Translations under genes and position numbers: made by a program
Shown here: piece after piece, positions 7,034 through 16,992 of the stretch
Layout of the letters: every line of letters begins with the position of its first letter
Position numbering within the stretch: the stretch's first letter is position 1
NCBI GenBank assembly: GCA_045541875.1
Contig: JAZQJX010000075.1
Location: forward strand, 1 to 19,095
Origin: RGIG1828 sp045541875
GTDB taxonomy: Bacteria > Bacillota > Clostridia > UMGS1810
Reading direction: 5' to 3'
Length of the DNA stretch: 19,095 nt
Notes under the pieces: generated by a model
Seen by the model: the letters and a program-made list of their open reading frames with translations, nothing else
What the model was told of the DNA's origin: nothing
Database searches by the model: none

Positions 7034-9661
7034 GTGAACAAAAGAATATTATCTTTCATTCTGACTCTTATATTTGCAGTATCGGGATTTGCATTCACTT
7101 CTTTTGCACAGGATGAAGTTGAACCTCCCGCAGTTTCAAAAGATTTTGAATTTGCAAAAGCAGTTGGAATTTTTCAGGAAGAATATGTTCCTACCGAGGC
7201 AATTTCAAGAATTGAACTTGCAAGATGCTTTTCAAATATTATCTTAAAGGGTGTTGAGCCGGCACTTGATAACGGCAGTGCACTTTTTGATGATGTTGAC
7301 TATGCTGATGCGGGCTATGCAGATGCAATGGCAGGTGCAGGAATAATGGGCGGCGTGGGTAACAGAATGTTTTCACCCGATCAGAATGTGACCTACAGTC
7401 AACTTTTAAAAGTTTTTGTTTCCTTCCTTGGCTATGATCTTAAAGCACAGTCTCTCGGCGGCTATCCATCGGGATATATGGCAGTTGCAACAGAACTTGG
7501 ACTCACAGATAAAAACGCACCCTATACAGACAGTTTTGTTACATATGAAACTCTTGCAACAATGTTTAAAAGAGCTCTCAAAGTGCCTCTTTTCAACATT
7601 ATCTACTATAAAGAAGGCACATTTATCTGCAGACAGAATGAAAATTCAGACTACCTTAAGGAATACCTTGAAATATACAGATATTCACAGGTTGTAAACG
7701 CCGTGTATAATTCAAACATACTAAACGGCAAGGATATTGAATATGATGAAATCATTCTTGGAGACACACTTTTCAGATTCGATGCAGACAATATGGATCT
7801 CAACGAAAAACTCGGCTATAAGATAGAAGCCTTCTATACAAAGGAAACCGTAGCACCCAAGATTCTTTTCTATGATGAATATGACAACAATGTAATCATC
7901 CTTGATGGCACAGAGGTAGAGGGATACGATGACGGCGTTGTTTACTATGAAGGCAAAAAAGAAAAAACAATCAAAATCACCACAGAAACAAACGTGCTCT
8001 ACAACGGTACTCTTTGTACCACCTATGATGAAAGTCTTTTCAATCAGTGGAAAACGGCGAGCAAAGACGGCTCACTTAAGGCAATTGACAACAACGGCGA
8101 CAGAAATTTTGACTTTGTCCTTATTGATGCCTACGACTCATATGTTGTGGACACCATAACCAATGATGTGATAATCCCCATGTACAGAAACGGGGCTATA
8201 GTTGACATCTCTTCCTACATCGACGGCGAGGCAGTTCTTTTCAGAAACATCAAGGGCAAACAGGTCAGCAAAGATAAGGTTGTAAGCGGATGTGTTATAA
8301 GTGTTTCTTCTGACATTGACGGAAACGTTAAAAATATTGTAGTAACAACCGACACCTACACCGGAGAGATTGAAGAAGTCGAAATAGAAGACGGTAAGTA
8401 TTACATAACTGTCAGCGGTACAAGATACAATCCATCTGCCTGCCTTGGATTCAATCCTCAACTCACAAGACTGCGCAGCGGCGAAAAAGTGACAATGATG
8501 TTCAATAAGGATGGACTCCTTTCAGACATAGAAACTCTGAAATTCCAGATGGTAGACACAGCCTATCTTGTTGAAGCAAAAACAGGAAAAGGTCTTGAAG
8601 CAAGTGATAAAGCAAGCATAAGAATTTTCTCCGCCGGAGGATTTTTCGGAAATTATGAACTTGCCGATAAAGTTGAAATTCTCTACGGCGACGAAGTTCA
8701 TCGTTTAAAACCTCTGGAAGTTCTCACACTTATCGGATATGAAGACAGCGGAAAAATCAAAAGACAGCCTTTTATGTATAAGAGAAACAAAGACGGCGAG
8801 ATTTACTGGATGAGCCTTTGCAAGGAAGGATCAGGTCCCGTGGATGCTTTCTACAAATACGAAAACATCGGTCTTTCAGAAAATTACAGAGTCTACGGCA
8901 ACAGTATTGAGGCAAAAATCCTCTTAAAGTCTACTCCCATATTCTATGTTCCCGGTGAAGAAAACAGATCGGATGAAACATTCTATAATGTTAAGACTTC
9001 TCTTTCAAACGGTAACCAAGCAAATCCCCTTCAGATATACGGCTCCAAAAAAGACAGCCGTGTTGCTTCTGCCATTGTTGTTGAAGCAAAAAGTCGCGGT
9101 GACGGTCAGACATCGTCATTTATGGTGGTTGACAGTGTAACCAATGCACTTGATCCGGACGGTGTTCCTTGTGTTAAGGTGAAGGGGTATGTGGGCGGTG
9201 CCCTGCAAGAATATTTCTGCCGGGAAAGCGTCATCAAAGGTGAGGAGAACATCATGCCCGGAAGCGGTGATGTTATCACAATAAAGGCAAGTGCAACAGG
9301 AGAAGTGGTGGAACGTAGTATTCTCTATGATTACGGCGGAATCGGATTTGAGGGCACAAACCCCAGTGCGACTCTCTTTGATGAAAGAGACAGATATCTC
9401 TACGGCAGACTCTCCTGGTCAGATGCTGACAGTTTCCTGGTTGAAATTGATGACGGCACGGGAAATCTCACAAATGAAATCTACCTTAAAGAGACTTCAT
9501 ACAGATATTATATCTGTGAAGACCTTGGCACAAGGGGTGTAAACATAAGAAGTGTTAAACCTGCTGAAGTGTTTGCATATCCCGAATCATACACCAAGGA
9601 CAACTATGTGTTTATGAAGACATATTACAGCGTGCCTCAGATTATCGTAATTTATAAATAA
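7034..9661 (+). CDS. Large exported envelope protein with degenerate N-terminal SLH repeats, 875 aa
   Basis: Signal peptide at residues 1-25 (cleavage after FTSFA). Residues about 35-175 contain three SLH-like repeats, clearest in FDDVDYADAGYADAM followed by GIMGGVGNRMFSPDQNVTY. The usual TR motif is kept only in the first (SRIELARCF); the others read TYSQLLKVF and TYETLATMF, so the conserved arginine is lost and wall binding may be weak or changed. The remaining 700 residues are mostly beta-strand-like with no enzyme domain that I recognise. One calcium-loop-like stretch, DNNGDRNFD, begins near residue 352. I infer a structural or scaffold role at the surface, paired with the upstream SLH protein and translated from the same mRNA. 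The lyase paralog starts 13 bases after its stop. A TTG start at 7028 would add two residues but is badly placed relative to the ribosome binding site. Confidence 0.75.
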   Translation: MNKRILSFILTLIFAVSGFAFTSFAQDEVEPPAVSKDFEFAKAVGIFQEEYVPTEAISRIELARCFSNIILKGVEPALDNGSALFDDVDYADAGYADAMAGAGIMGGVGNRMFSPDQNVTYSQLLKVFVSFLGYDLKAQSLGGYPSGYMAVATELGLTDKNAPYTDSFVTYETLATMFKRALKVPLFNIIYYKEGTFICRQNENSDYLKEYLEIYRYSQVVNAVYNSNILNGKDIEYDEIILGDTLFRFDADNMDLNEKLGYKIEAFYTKETVAPKILFYDEYDNNVIILDGTEVEGYDDGVVYYEGKKEKTIKITTETNVLYNGTLCTTYDESLFNQWKTASKDGSLKAIDNNGDRNFDFVLIDAYDSYVVDTITNDVIIPMYRNGAIVDISSYIDGEAVLFRNIKGKQVSKDKVVSGCVISVSSDIDGNVKNIVVTTDTYTGEIEEVEIEDGKYYITVSGTRYNPSACLGFNPQLTRLRSGEKVTMMFNKDGLLSDIETLKFQMVDTAYLVEAKTGKGLEASDKASIRIFSAGGFFGNYELADKVEILYGDEVHRLKPLEVLTLIGYEDSGKIKRQPFMYKRNKDGEIYWMSLCKEGSGPVDAFYKYENIGLSENYRVYGNSIEAKILLKSTPIFYVPGEENRSDETFYNVKTSLSNGNQANPLQIYGSKKDSRVASAIVVEAKSRGDGQTSSFMVVDSVTNALDPDGVPCVKVKGYVGGALQEYFCRESVIKGEENIMPGSGDVITIKASATGEVVERSILYDYGGIGFEGTNPSATLFDERDRYLYGRLSWSDADSFLVEIDDGTGNLTNEIYLKETSYRYYICEDLGTRGVNIRSVKPAEVFAYPESYTKDNYVFMKTYYSVPQIIVIYK

Positions 9662-9674
9662 GGAGGTTAGGATT

Positions 9675-12600
9675 ATGAAAAAAATACTTTGTTTTATTCT
9701 TGCACTTTCGATGCTTTCCACAAGTGCTTTTGCGGCAAAGCGTCCCATTAACTACCACAATCTTGTGGCAAATGAAAATCTTAGCTTCCCTGAGAAGGTA
9801 ATACCAACCTTGGCAGATGGCAACATTTTGGTGGAAGCGGAGGAAATGTACTACTCAAATGATGCCAAGATAATCACCGATGCAGATGCATCGGAGGGCT
9901 ATGCAATCACCTGTGCCGCAGCAAAGTATGCAAATGCCCCCGAAGAAGTTGAAGAGGTAACAATGAGCCTTAAAGTTCAGGTTCCCACCTCCGAAATCGG
10001 ACGCTACTATCTGTGGCTTCGTCTGAAAACACCATCTTCCGGCACATCATACTTTGAATCAATGACCGGTAACTCAAAATATCAGGCAAAATGGCTCACA
10101 AACCGCAATGAGTATTATTGGCTGAAGGTTGCAACCACAAGCCTTGCAGATGGCGTTTTTGAATATAATATAAAATACAGAGACTATGCATTCAGACTTG
10201 ACAAGTTCATTCTCACAAACGACAATGAGTTTGCACCTGTCGGAATGGATGACCTTCCAAATGCAATGCTTGGAATCGAAAAAGAGCCAATTGCTCCGCC
10301 TCCTCCGGTAACTCCTCCTGCAGGTGTTCACCCAAGAGTTTTATTCCAGGAAAAAGATATTCCCCAGATCAGGAAAAACTGGGAACACCCTGTCCTTGCA
10401 ACAATGTATGCTCAGGTTAAAGACAGAGCATTTATCGAAATGGATTGTCATATGCCCGACAAAGGAGGCGCAAACAACTTTTCGGTTGGACACGCATTTA
10501 ACATTCAGTGCCGGGCACTTATGTATGCTTTTGGTGAAGCAGACAAAAAACATGCCAAGAAAACAATTCAGCATATGAGAGATATGTATGATACTGTTGT
10601 TTGGGCAAGTGCCAACGATATCACCCGTCAGATGGGTACATTGCTTGCAGTCAGCGGATGTGTATATGACTGGTGCTTTGATGTCCTCACAGAAGAAGAT
10701 AAAACATATTTCATAACACAGATGAAGAAAGTTGCATCAAAAATGGAAATTGGCTATCCCGCAGGTATGGGAGAAACCTTTGCAGGCCACGGCGGTGAGG
10801 GTGAACTTTTCTACTTCCAGTCTACTGCCGGAATAGCAATCTATGACGAAGATCCCCAGATGTATAATGCGGCTGCAGGTGTACTTTATGAATATATGTT
10901 CCCCACAAGAAAAGCCTTCAATGCCGGCGGTATTCACCCTGCAGGTACAACCTACGGTCCCTTGAGAGCAATGTGGGAAGTTGTTGGTCAGCTTGTATTT
11001 GAAAGAATGGGCGACCACAGCGTAATGGGAGATGACTTTGAAAAAATTCCTCTCACCACAATCTACACCAGACTTCCGAACGGTCTCTATTTTGAAGATG
11101 GTGACACCTGGATTGTCGGAGGAACACAGACGTATCAGACAAATGATCTTCCTCTTATGGTATATTCATCCTACTATGATAATGAATTTGTATATGGTGC
11201 AGCTGTGAAGCATCTGTCTCTCAGAGGCTATAGCGCAGGTTCATCAGTATACGATAACGGTATATGGGCACTTCTCTTTGTAAATCCCTACAAAGAATAT
11301 GTATATCCCGATGACTATGGCAAGGAAGCTCCCCTCACACACTTCACTTCATATCCGATAACAACAATGCAGACAAGAACCACATGGAGAGAAGGTAAAG
11401 AGGGAGAAAGTGCTCTCGTATTTGTAAATGGTCAGGAAAAACTTGTTGGTGACCATGACCACGACCACTCCGATATCGGCGGATTTTCAATCTACTATAA
11501 AGGTCTTCTCACAGGAAGTGCCGGCACCTATTCAGGTCCCAACGGCGGTTGGGGTATACAACACTACTATAACTACTACAGAAGAACAGTTTCCAAAAAC
11601 TGTGTAACAGTATATGATCCCAACGAAACATTCGGTATTACAGGCTATCCTCTCAACTATGACCTTGCAAACGACGGTGGTCAGAGATTAGAAGAAAATT
11701 CCGATACATATCCCGAATTTGAATCTCACGCGGACCATGCAAAAACAGATTCAACCTATGCAGGTCCAAATAGAGAAACCCCTGAATTCTCATATCTGAA
11801 AACAGACCTTACCGATGCATACACCGAAAAGGTTGCAGGTTACACTCGTTCAACAGTTGTTCTCAACCTTTTCAACACTGATTACCCAATGGCACTTATC
11901 TGCTATGACAACGTGTCATCCTCAAATGCATCCTTCAAAAAGACATGGAATCTTCAGTCCTATGAATTAGAACCCAAAACCGAAGGAAACATCACAACAA
12001 TTGAAAGAGACAAATATGATCACACAGGAAAACTTGTTGTTCAGACAATGATTCCCGAAGGTCAGAATGCAGTCTTCACAAATGTTGGTGGTCAGGGCAA
12101 GGAAAGTTTTGTTGACGGTGTCAACTATGACAACTGGGAGACAGCTCACGATCAGGGACTTTGGAGACTTGAACTTTCACCAAGAAGGGCATCAAAGGAC
12201 GATGTGTTCTTAAATGCAATGTATGTAACCGACAAAACAAAGAATCTTCCTCAGCTTCCCATGACAAAATATGAAACAGACAGATTCTATGGCGTTGGAG
12301 TTATGGACAGACTCGTGTTCTTTGCCAAAAAGAGAGAAATGACAACCACACCTTTCACTCTCAATATTCCCGAGAGCGGATATGCTGAAACTTGTGTTCT
12401 TGTAACCGACGTTGCTGCAGGCAAATGGCAGGTAACAGGCGGAGCGGTGAACACAGTTATGGAAGTTAGTGAAGAAGAAAACGTAATATATCTGAGACTT
12501 GCAGCAGGGAACTACACCTTCACAAAGGTTGACGATGCAATCGAAGCTGTGAAAGCGGAATATCCAAGAGATGAAAGAACCTTAAGAGTTGGTGACGTTC

Positions 12601-13361
12601 TTGTATATAACGTGTCAGAGAGAAGATTCTCCTACACCCAAGATCCCACAGCATTAAAAGACGGTCAGCCCTATATGTCAGAAGAGGATTTCAGAGCAAA
12701 CGGTGCAACAGTTACAGTTTCCGGAAATCAGGTGACTCTTTCAAGAGGTGGTTCAAACACCATTCTCACCATTGGAAGCAAAGAAGCAATCAAAAACGGC
12801 ATCCCTGTTACAAACGAATCTGCACCATTTATTGGTGACAACGGAAAAGTGTATATCAATGCTCTTGAAAATAGCAGAACACTTGGTCTGAACTCAGTTT
12901 ATGACTCCTTTGCAAGAATTCTCAAGGTTAGCAAAATGGCTACACCGGATGCGTTCAAGGATGTTATAGATATTACAAAGATTGCAGAACCTCTTGGTTG
13001 CTCTGCAACATCTCACGATGGTAACGCACCTGAAAACGCTCTTGACTATAACTACAATACAAGATGGTCAGCGGACGGTATCTATGAATATATAATTATA
13101 GACTATGGTGTGAAGACTGACTTTGATAAACTTATGATCGCAACACTTGAAGGCGATCTCAGAAGTCTTGAGTTTGAAATTCTTGTGTCAGATGATGGCA
13201 TTAACTATACGGAAGTGTACAAAGGCAAAGCATCGGGTACAACCACCAAAATTGAGCCATTCCCTGTTAATGCATCAGGCAGATATATTAAACTTTATTG
13301 CCATGGCAATAACCTTAACACATGGAACTCTATAACTGAAATTATCGCACTTAAAAAATAA
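9675..13361 (+). CDS. Secreted heparinase II/III-type polysaccharide lyase-like protein with C-terminal F5/8 type C (CBM32-like) domain, 1228 aa
   Basis: Signal peptide at residues 1-20 (cleavage after TSAFA). The order then follows gene 1 with high identity: EAEEMYY-type carbohydrate-binding-like domain (about 50-190), GVHPRVLF and the alpha/alpha toroid, GHGGEGELFYFQ with H372, the His/Asp-rich DHDHDHSDIG (593-602) leading the beta-sandwich, and a stalk-type domain ending at YDSFARILKV. There the paralogs part. This one ends in a discoidin-like module (about 1098-1228) with the typical NALDYNYNTRWSADG and FEILVSDDGINYTEVY segments, a fold that commonly binds galactose- or amino-sugar-containing glycans. 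Ribosome binding site AGGAGG (9661-9666) overlaps the previous stop codon, and the GH20-like gene begins 24 bases after its end. Lyase activity is inferred from the fold; the substrate is unknown. No wall anchor is seen. Confidence 0.85.
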   Translation: MKKILCFILALSMLSTSAFAAKRPINYHNLVANENLSFPEKVIPTLADGNILVEAEEMYYSNDAKIITDADASEGYAITCAAAKYANAPEEVEEVTMSLKVQVPTSEIGRYYLWLRLKTPSSGTSYFESMTGNSKYQAKWLTNRNEYYWLKVATTSLADGVFEYNIKYRDYAFRLDKFILTNDNEFAPVGMDDLPNAMLGIEKEPIAPPPPVTPPAGVHPRVLFQEKDIPQIRKNWEHPVLATMYAQVKDRAFIEMDCHMPDKGGANNFSVGHAFNIQCRALMYAFGEADKKHAKKTIQHMRDMYDTVVWASANDITRQMGTLLAVSGCVYDWCFDVLTEEDKTYFITQMKKVASKMEIGYPAGMGETFAGHGGEGELFYFQSTAGIAIYDEDPQMYNAAAGVLYEYMFPTRKAFNAGGIHPAGTTYGPLRAMWEVVGQLVFERMGDHSVMGDDFEKIPLTTIYTRLPNGLYFEDGDTWIVGGTQTYQTNDLPLMVYSSYYDNEFVYGAAVKHLSLRGYSAGSSVYDNGIWALLFVNPYKEYVYPDDYGKEAPLTHFTSYPITTMQTRTTWREGKEGESALVFVNGQEKLVGDHDHDHSDIGGFSIYYKGLLTGSAGTYSGPNGGWGIQHYYNYYRRTVSKNCVTVYDPNETFGITGYPLNYDLANDGGQRLEENSDTYPEFESHADHAKTDSTYAGPNRETPEFSYLKTDLTDAYTEKVAGYTRSTVVLNLFNTDYPMALICYDNVSSSNASFKKTWNLQSYELEPKTEGNITTIERDKYDHTGKLVVQTMIPEGQNAVFTNVGGQGKESFVDGVNYDNWETAHDQGLWRLELSPRRASKDDVFLNAMYVTDKTKNLPQLPMTKYETDRFYGVGVMDRLVFFAKKREMTTTPFTLNIPESGYAETCVLVTDVAAGKWQVTGGAVNTVMEVSEEENVIYLRLAAGNYTFTKVDDAIEAVKAEYPRDERTLRVGDVLVYNVSERRFSYTQDPTALKDGQPYMSEEDFRANGATVTVSGNQVTLSRGGSNTILTIGSKEAIKNGIPVTNESAPFIGDNGKVYINALENSRTLGLNSVYDSFARILKVSKMATPDAFKDVIDITKIAEPLGCSATSHDGNAPENALDYNYNTRWSADGIYEYIIIDYGVKTDFDKLMIATLEGDLRSLEFEILVSDDGINYTEVYKGKASGTTTKIEPFPVNASGRYIKLYCHGNNLNTWNSITEIIALKK

Positions 13362-13385
13362 GCATCACGTACAAGGAGAATAATT

Positions 13386-15227
13386 ATGATATTTCCACGT
13401 CCAAAAAGTGAAATATACAATGATGGCTCATATACAATGAAAGCATACAGAGAAACAAGCGATCTTGTTTCTCTGTATGAAGAATTAAAATCGGGAACGG
13501 ATGACCTTACGGTTAAAACAGAACTGACACTTGGCAAGGAAGAATATGCCATAAATATTGATGAAAATGGCATTTTGATTACAGTTTCAACAGATGAAGG
13601 ACTTTTCCGTGCAATAACATCTCTAAGACAACTCATAATTCAGGGAAAGGGAACACTTCCTTTTTGCGAAATCAAAGACTCACCCGATTTTGTATACAGA
13701 TGTTATATGCTGGATACCGGTGCAGGCAGAATACCAAAGGTAAAAACTATTCTCAGATATATTGACCACTGCACGGAACTTAAATACAATGAGTTTCAAC
13801 TTTATATGGAATCCTTTGTATTTGACTATAAGGCATACCCGAAATATACCGAAGATTTTGACTGTCTCACAGCAGATGACATTAAGTTCATTAATGAATA
13901 CTGCAAAAAAAGATTCATAAAACTTGTTCCAAACATCAACAGTTTCGGTCATCTCCAGACATGGCTCAAACAGGATGAATTCAAGCATTTACGAATCGGA
14001 ACAGATACGGTAAATACTGCCACAATAAATCCTCTTTTGCCTGAATCTTTAGAATTTCTGGACAAAATGTATGAAGACATTCTTCCTCTTTGCGACAGTG
14101 CTGAATATGTAAATGTAGGATTTGATGAAGCAGGAGGACTTGGAAGATATCAACTTGAAGAAATATGCAAAAAAGACGGCGATGACGTTGTGTTCTATCG
14201 CTGGCTCAACAAAGTTGCAGACCATATAAGAGAAAAATATAATCTCAAATGTCAGTACTGGTCAGATATGATAATTCACTATCCCGAATCCTTCAAACTT
14301 GCACCAAAAGACGGCATTGCCCTCAACTGGGGCTATGATACAATCCCCACGGCAAGAATGGAAAAAAGATGCATGATTTTAAAAGAGCAGGGCGTTCCAT
14401 ATTATGTATGTCCAAGTTCCAGCACTTGGCTTTGTGCAACAGGAAGATTTGAAGTTTCAAACTTCAACCTCAGAACCTGTGCTGAAAACGGAAGAGAACA
14501 CGGCGCAATCGGATATATGTTTACCGATTGGGGATGTGCTGACGGTCACAACACCTTCCCTGTGTATAACCTCATTTTATCTGCCCTTGCAGGTCAGTAT
14601 GCATGGAATGTGGGCGAAGAACAGGTTGGCTGGAGATATAAAAACTATTTTGTAAGGGATTCAATTAAGTTTGTAAATGACAAATACTTTGAAGGAAAAC
14701 CTGTGGGCGAACTTATCTATAAACTGCAGCAGTATTATCTTTTAGAACCCGAAAGAATCCCCGGTTCCACACTTAGTATGAGACTTATTTCAAGACCTCT
14801 CACAGAAACTGCACTTGCAGGTGACTTTGACCTTTTGGAATGCGGTGACGATTTCTACTTTGACAACGTCATAGAATATCTTAAAAAGGTTAATAAAGAT
14901 GTTGAAGCAATTGACTTTGACGAAAACTGGAAAAGACAAATTCTTGTCAATTCCAATCAGGCAATAATCGGAGCAGAACTTTGCAAAATCAGATATAACA
15001 AAACGGCAACCACAGAAAAAATTGATGAACTGATTGAGGCAATTGAAGAAAACATCAAAGAATATGAAATCCTCTGGGAAAGGGAGAGTTTCTCTGAAGG
15101 CAAACAGGATTTCATAGGACAAATCGGCGGAAGAATTGCAGACCTTAAGAAAATGAAAGAAAACGGCAACAGGGTTTTGGGAGAAAAGACCGAGATTTCT
15201 GTTGATGACGTTATTATGAATTTTTAA
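13386..15227 (+). CDS. GH20-like glycoside hydrolase (beta-N-acetylhexosaminidase family), apparently cytoplasmic, 613 aa
   Basis: Residues about 35-95 resemble the alpha/beta domain that precedes GH20 barrels (GLFRAITSLRQLI). The barrel begins at DFVYRCYMLDTGAGRIPKV, which holds the family's D-x-GR signature, and continues through ELKYNEFQLYMESF. The catalytic Asp-Glu pair appears as VNVGFDEAGG (D247, E248); the usual context is GGDE, so the flanking glycine differs. Later segments FTDWGCADGHNT and QYAWNVG also suit the family. GH20 enzymes remove terminal GlcNAc or GalNAc by substrate-assisted catalysis. There is no signal peptide, so it probably acts on imported oligosaccharides. Ribosome binding site AAGGAG (13373-13378) is 7 bases before the ATG. 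The C-terminal 150 residues are helical. The family call is good; specificity is uncertain, and the altered context leaves room for another activity. Confidence 0.8.
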   Translation: MIFPRPKSEIYNDGSYTMKAYRETSDLVSLYEELKSGTDDLTVKTELTLGKEEYAINIDENGILITVSTDEGLFRAITSLRQLIIQGKGTLPFCEIKDSPDFVYRCYMLDTGAGRIPKVKTILRYIDHCTELKYNEFQLYMESFVFDYKAYPKYTEDFDCLTADDIKFINEYCKKRFIKLVPNINSFGHLQTWLKQDEFKHLRIGTDTVNTATINPLLPESLEFLDKMYEDILPLCDSAEYVNVGFDEAGGLGRYQLEEICKKDGDDVVFYRWLNKVADHIREKYNLKCQYWSDMIIHYPESFKLAPKDGIALNWGYDTIPTARMEKRCMILKEQGVPYYVCPSSSTWLCATGRFEVSNFNLRTCAENGREHGAIGYMFTDWGCADGHNTFPVYNLILSALAGQYAWNVGEEQVGWRYKNYFVRDSIKFVNDKYFEGKPVGELIYKLQQYYLLEPERIPGSTLSMRLISRPLTETALAGDFDLLECGDDFYFDNVIEYLKKVNKDVEAIDFDENWKRQILVNSNQAIIGAELCKIRYNKTATTEKIDELIEAIEENIKEYEILWERESFSEGKQDFIGQIGGRIADLKKMKENGNRVLGEKTEISVDDVIMNF

Positions 15228-15271
15228 GAGTTAAAGATGAAATATTTAATGATAAGAAAAGAGAGATGTGT

Positions 15272-16948
15272 ATGAAAAAAATACTTACAGTTCTTTTAGG
15301 AGCATTAATGTTGGTTATGGGATTATCCCTTTGCGCATCAGCCGCAGACGGATTTTCAATCATTTCCGCGGCTGACCATGCCATCGGTGAGTCAGGAGTT
15401 GCAATATATATAAGTGACATTCCGGAAGGCACAGAAAAAATTGTGTTCACCATAAACGGCGTTGATTGTGAGCCCACTCTTGAAAGCCCCTATGTGGCGA
15501 CAATTGGCTATGGTCTCAATGAGATTTACGCAACAGCATACGGTATGGATGATGAACTATACGCGGTGACAAATACAATCGAAATCTATGGTCTTGACTA
15601 TGAAGATTTTTCAACTATCAAAATGTACGATTTTGACACATCAAATGTTGATGTCCACAGAATTGATGGTACTGAAGGCGGTGGTGATAAATCTAAAATT
15701 GTTTCACAAAAATTGAATATTGCACCTCCGAGCGATGACCCTGAAAAACCCAATCCACCTCAATATGTTGCTCACTTAAAATCCGAAAATCCATTTAATG
15801 GTTGGCAGGCGTACAGAGCGGATTTCGTATACACTCGTACCTCTTTTTTAACTGCCTATAATCAAGGAAGGGACACAGTAGCCTACACCTTTGATATTAT
15901 GCCTATTAGTGTTGATAAGGACAGTTCTCTCACAAGTGTTCGTTATAATAATGACACGTATGCCTTTACTCCTTTTTACTATAAAACGGATGGCACAATA
16001 CAGGTTGCCACATCTCTCGGTGCAAGTTATTCAAATCCTGACATAACCCCCATAATTGATGCTCCGAAGAATGAGTGGATATCTTTCAAAGTTATTATGG
16101 ATTCAGAAAATGAACTCATAATTCTTGTTGCGGACGGGGTGGTATATTCATCTTTTGGTTTTGATTCAACATCTGAAGCCGCTCGTCTGAATTTCCAATC
16201 CACCTGTACAAAGACATACGTAACATTTATTGTTGAAGCAAACGGTATGGGAGCAGAGGGATTGTGCAACGAATTTTATGTTGATAATTTCGGATATTTA
16301 AGTTCAAATTATATAAAAAGGTATGAAGTTACAGCATCAACTGTTACCGGGGATGACGAATCCGAAGGCCTTGATTTCTTCCCGCTGAGCGGCGGTAAAA
16401 TCAAACTTGAGTTTTCAGAGGAAATGGCGGAAATAAAAAAAGAAGATATCGTCCTGGAAGTAAACGGTGATGCAATCAGTTTTGATTTGACCTTTGATGC
16501 AGACACAAACATAGCAATTATCACACCTCTCTACACTTTCATAGGCAGAGAAAACTGCGAACTTTCTTTTGAAAATGTTAAAACTGCCAAAGGTGCTCCT
16601 GCACAAAAAACTCCCTCAATTGAGTTTACATCAGCACTCCCTCCCTGCGCAATTGCCGACTGCACAGCAGGAGAGATAGTTCCCGGAGAAAACACTGAAT
16701 TTTCGGTGACAGTAAGAAACACACTTCCTGATGATAAGGATGCTATGGTGCTTATAGGTCTCTACAAAGACGGAGGCTTAGAGAGCGTTATTGCAAGGGA
16801 TGCCTTTTGCCCGACAGACGAAGATACAGACTTTAGCGCCATGCTTTATATCCCTGAAGATTATGACACATTTGGATACAAAATTGTGGCATATTTGATG
16901 TATAAAGACTCGTTCTATATTATTGACTCTTTTGAATATCAGGTGTAA
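15272..16948 (+). CDS. Secreted all-beta, lectin-like protein with Ig-like domains, 558 aa
   Basis: Signal peptide at residues 1-24 (cleavage after LCASA). Residues about 25-105 look Ig-like. About 107-347 resembles a LamG/concanavalin-type beta-sandwich (MYDFDTSNVD, then TFDIMPISVD, then DNFGYLSSN), comparable in layout to the LamG-like part of gene 1. About 368-453 (SGGKIKLEFSEEM) fits an SbsA/Big-type Ig-like domain, and 459-558 is a terminal beta-sandwich also resembling the end of gene 1. No catalytic motif or wall anchor is visible and the signal has no lipobox. I infer glycan binding or a surface accessory role. ATG 15266 is possible, but ATG 15272 gives the normal MKKIL signal start and better spacing from the weak purine-rich AGAGAG (15260-15265). 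It lies 44 bases after the GH20-like gene and 44 before the oxidoreductase. Confidence 0.7.
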   Translation: MKKILTVLLGALMLVMGLSLCASAADGFSIISAADHAIGESGVAIYISDIPEGTEKIVFTINGVDCEPTLESPYVATIGYGLNEIYATAYGMDDELYAVTNTIEIYGLDYEDFSTIKMYDFDTSNVDVHRIDGTEGGGDKSKIVSQKLNIAPPSDDPEKPNPPQYVAHLKSENPFNGWQAYRADFVYTRTSFLTAYNQGRDTVAYTFDIMPISVDKDSSLTSVRYNNDTYAFTPFYYKTDGTIQVATSLGASYSNPDITPIIDAPKNEWISFKVIMDSENELIILVADGVVYSSFGFDSTSEAARLNFQSTCTKTYVTFIVEANGMGAEGLCNEFYVDNFGYLSSNYIKRYEVTASTVTGDDESEGLDFFPLSGGKIKLEFSEEMAEIKKEDIVLEVNGDAISFDLTFDADTNIAIITPLYTFIGRENCELSFENVKTAKGAPAQKTPSIEFTSALPPCAIADCTAGEIVPGENTEFSVTVRNTLPDDKDAMVLIGLYKDGGLESVIARDAFCPTDEDTDFSAMLYIPEDYDTFGYKIVAYLMYKDSFYIIDSFEYQV

Positions 16949-16992
16949 AATATATTACAATATATAATTACTGTTAAAAGGAGACATTAAAA

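Noticed and set aside
260..13361. Cellulosome (cohesin/dockerin) organisation
   Set aside because: No paired dockerin calcium loops or cohesin-like domains were seen in the enzymes. Only a single DNNGDRNFD loop occurs, in the 875-aa protein.
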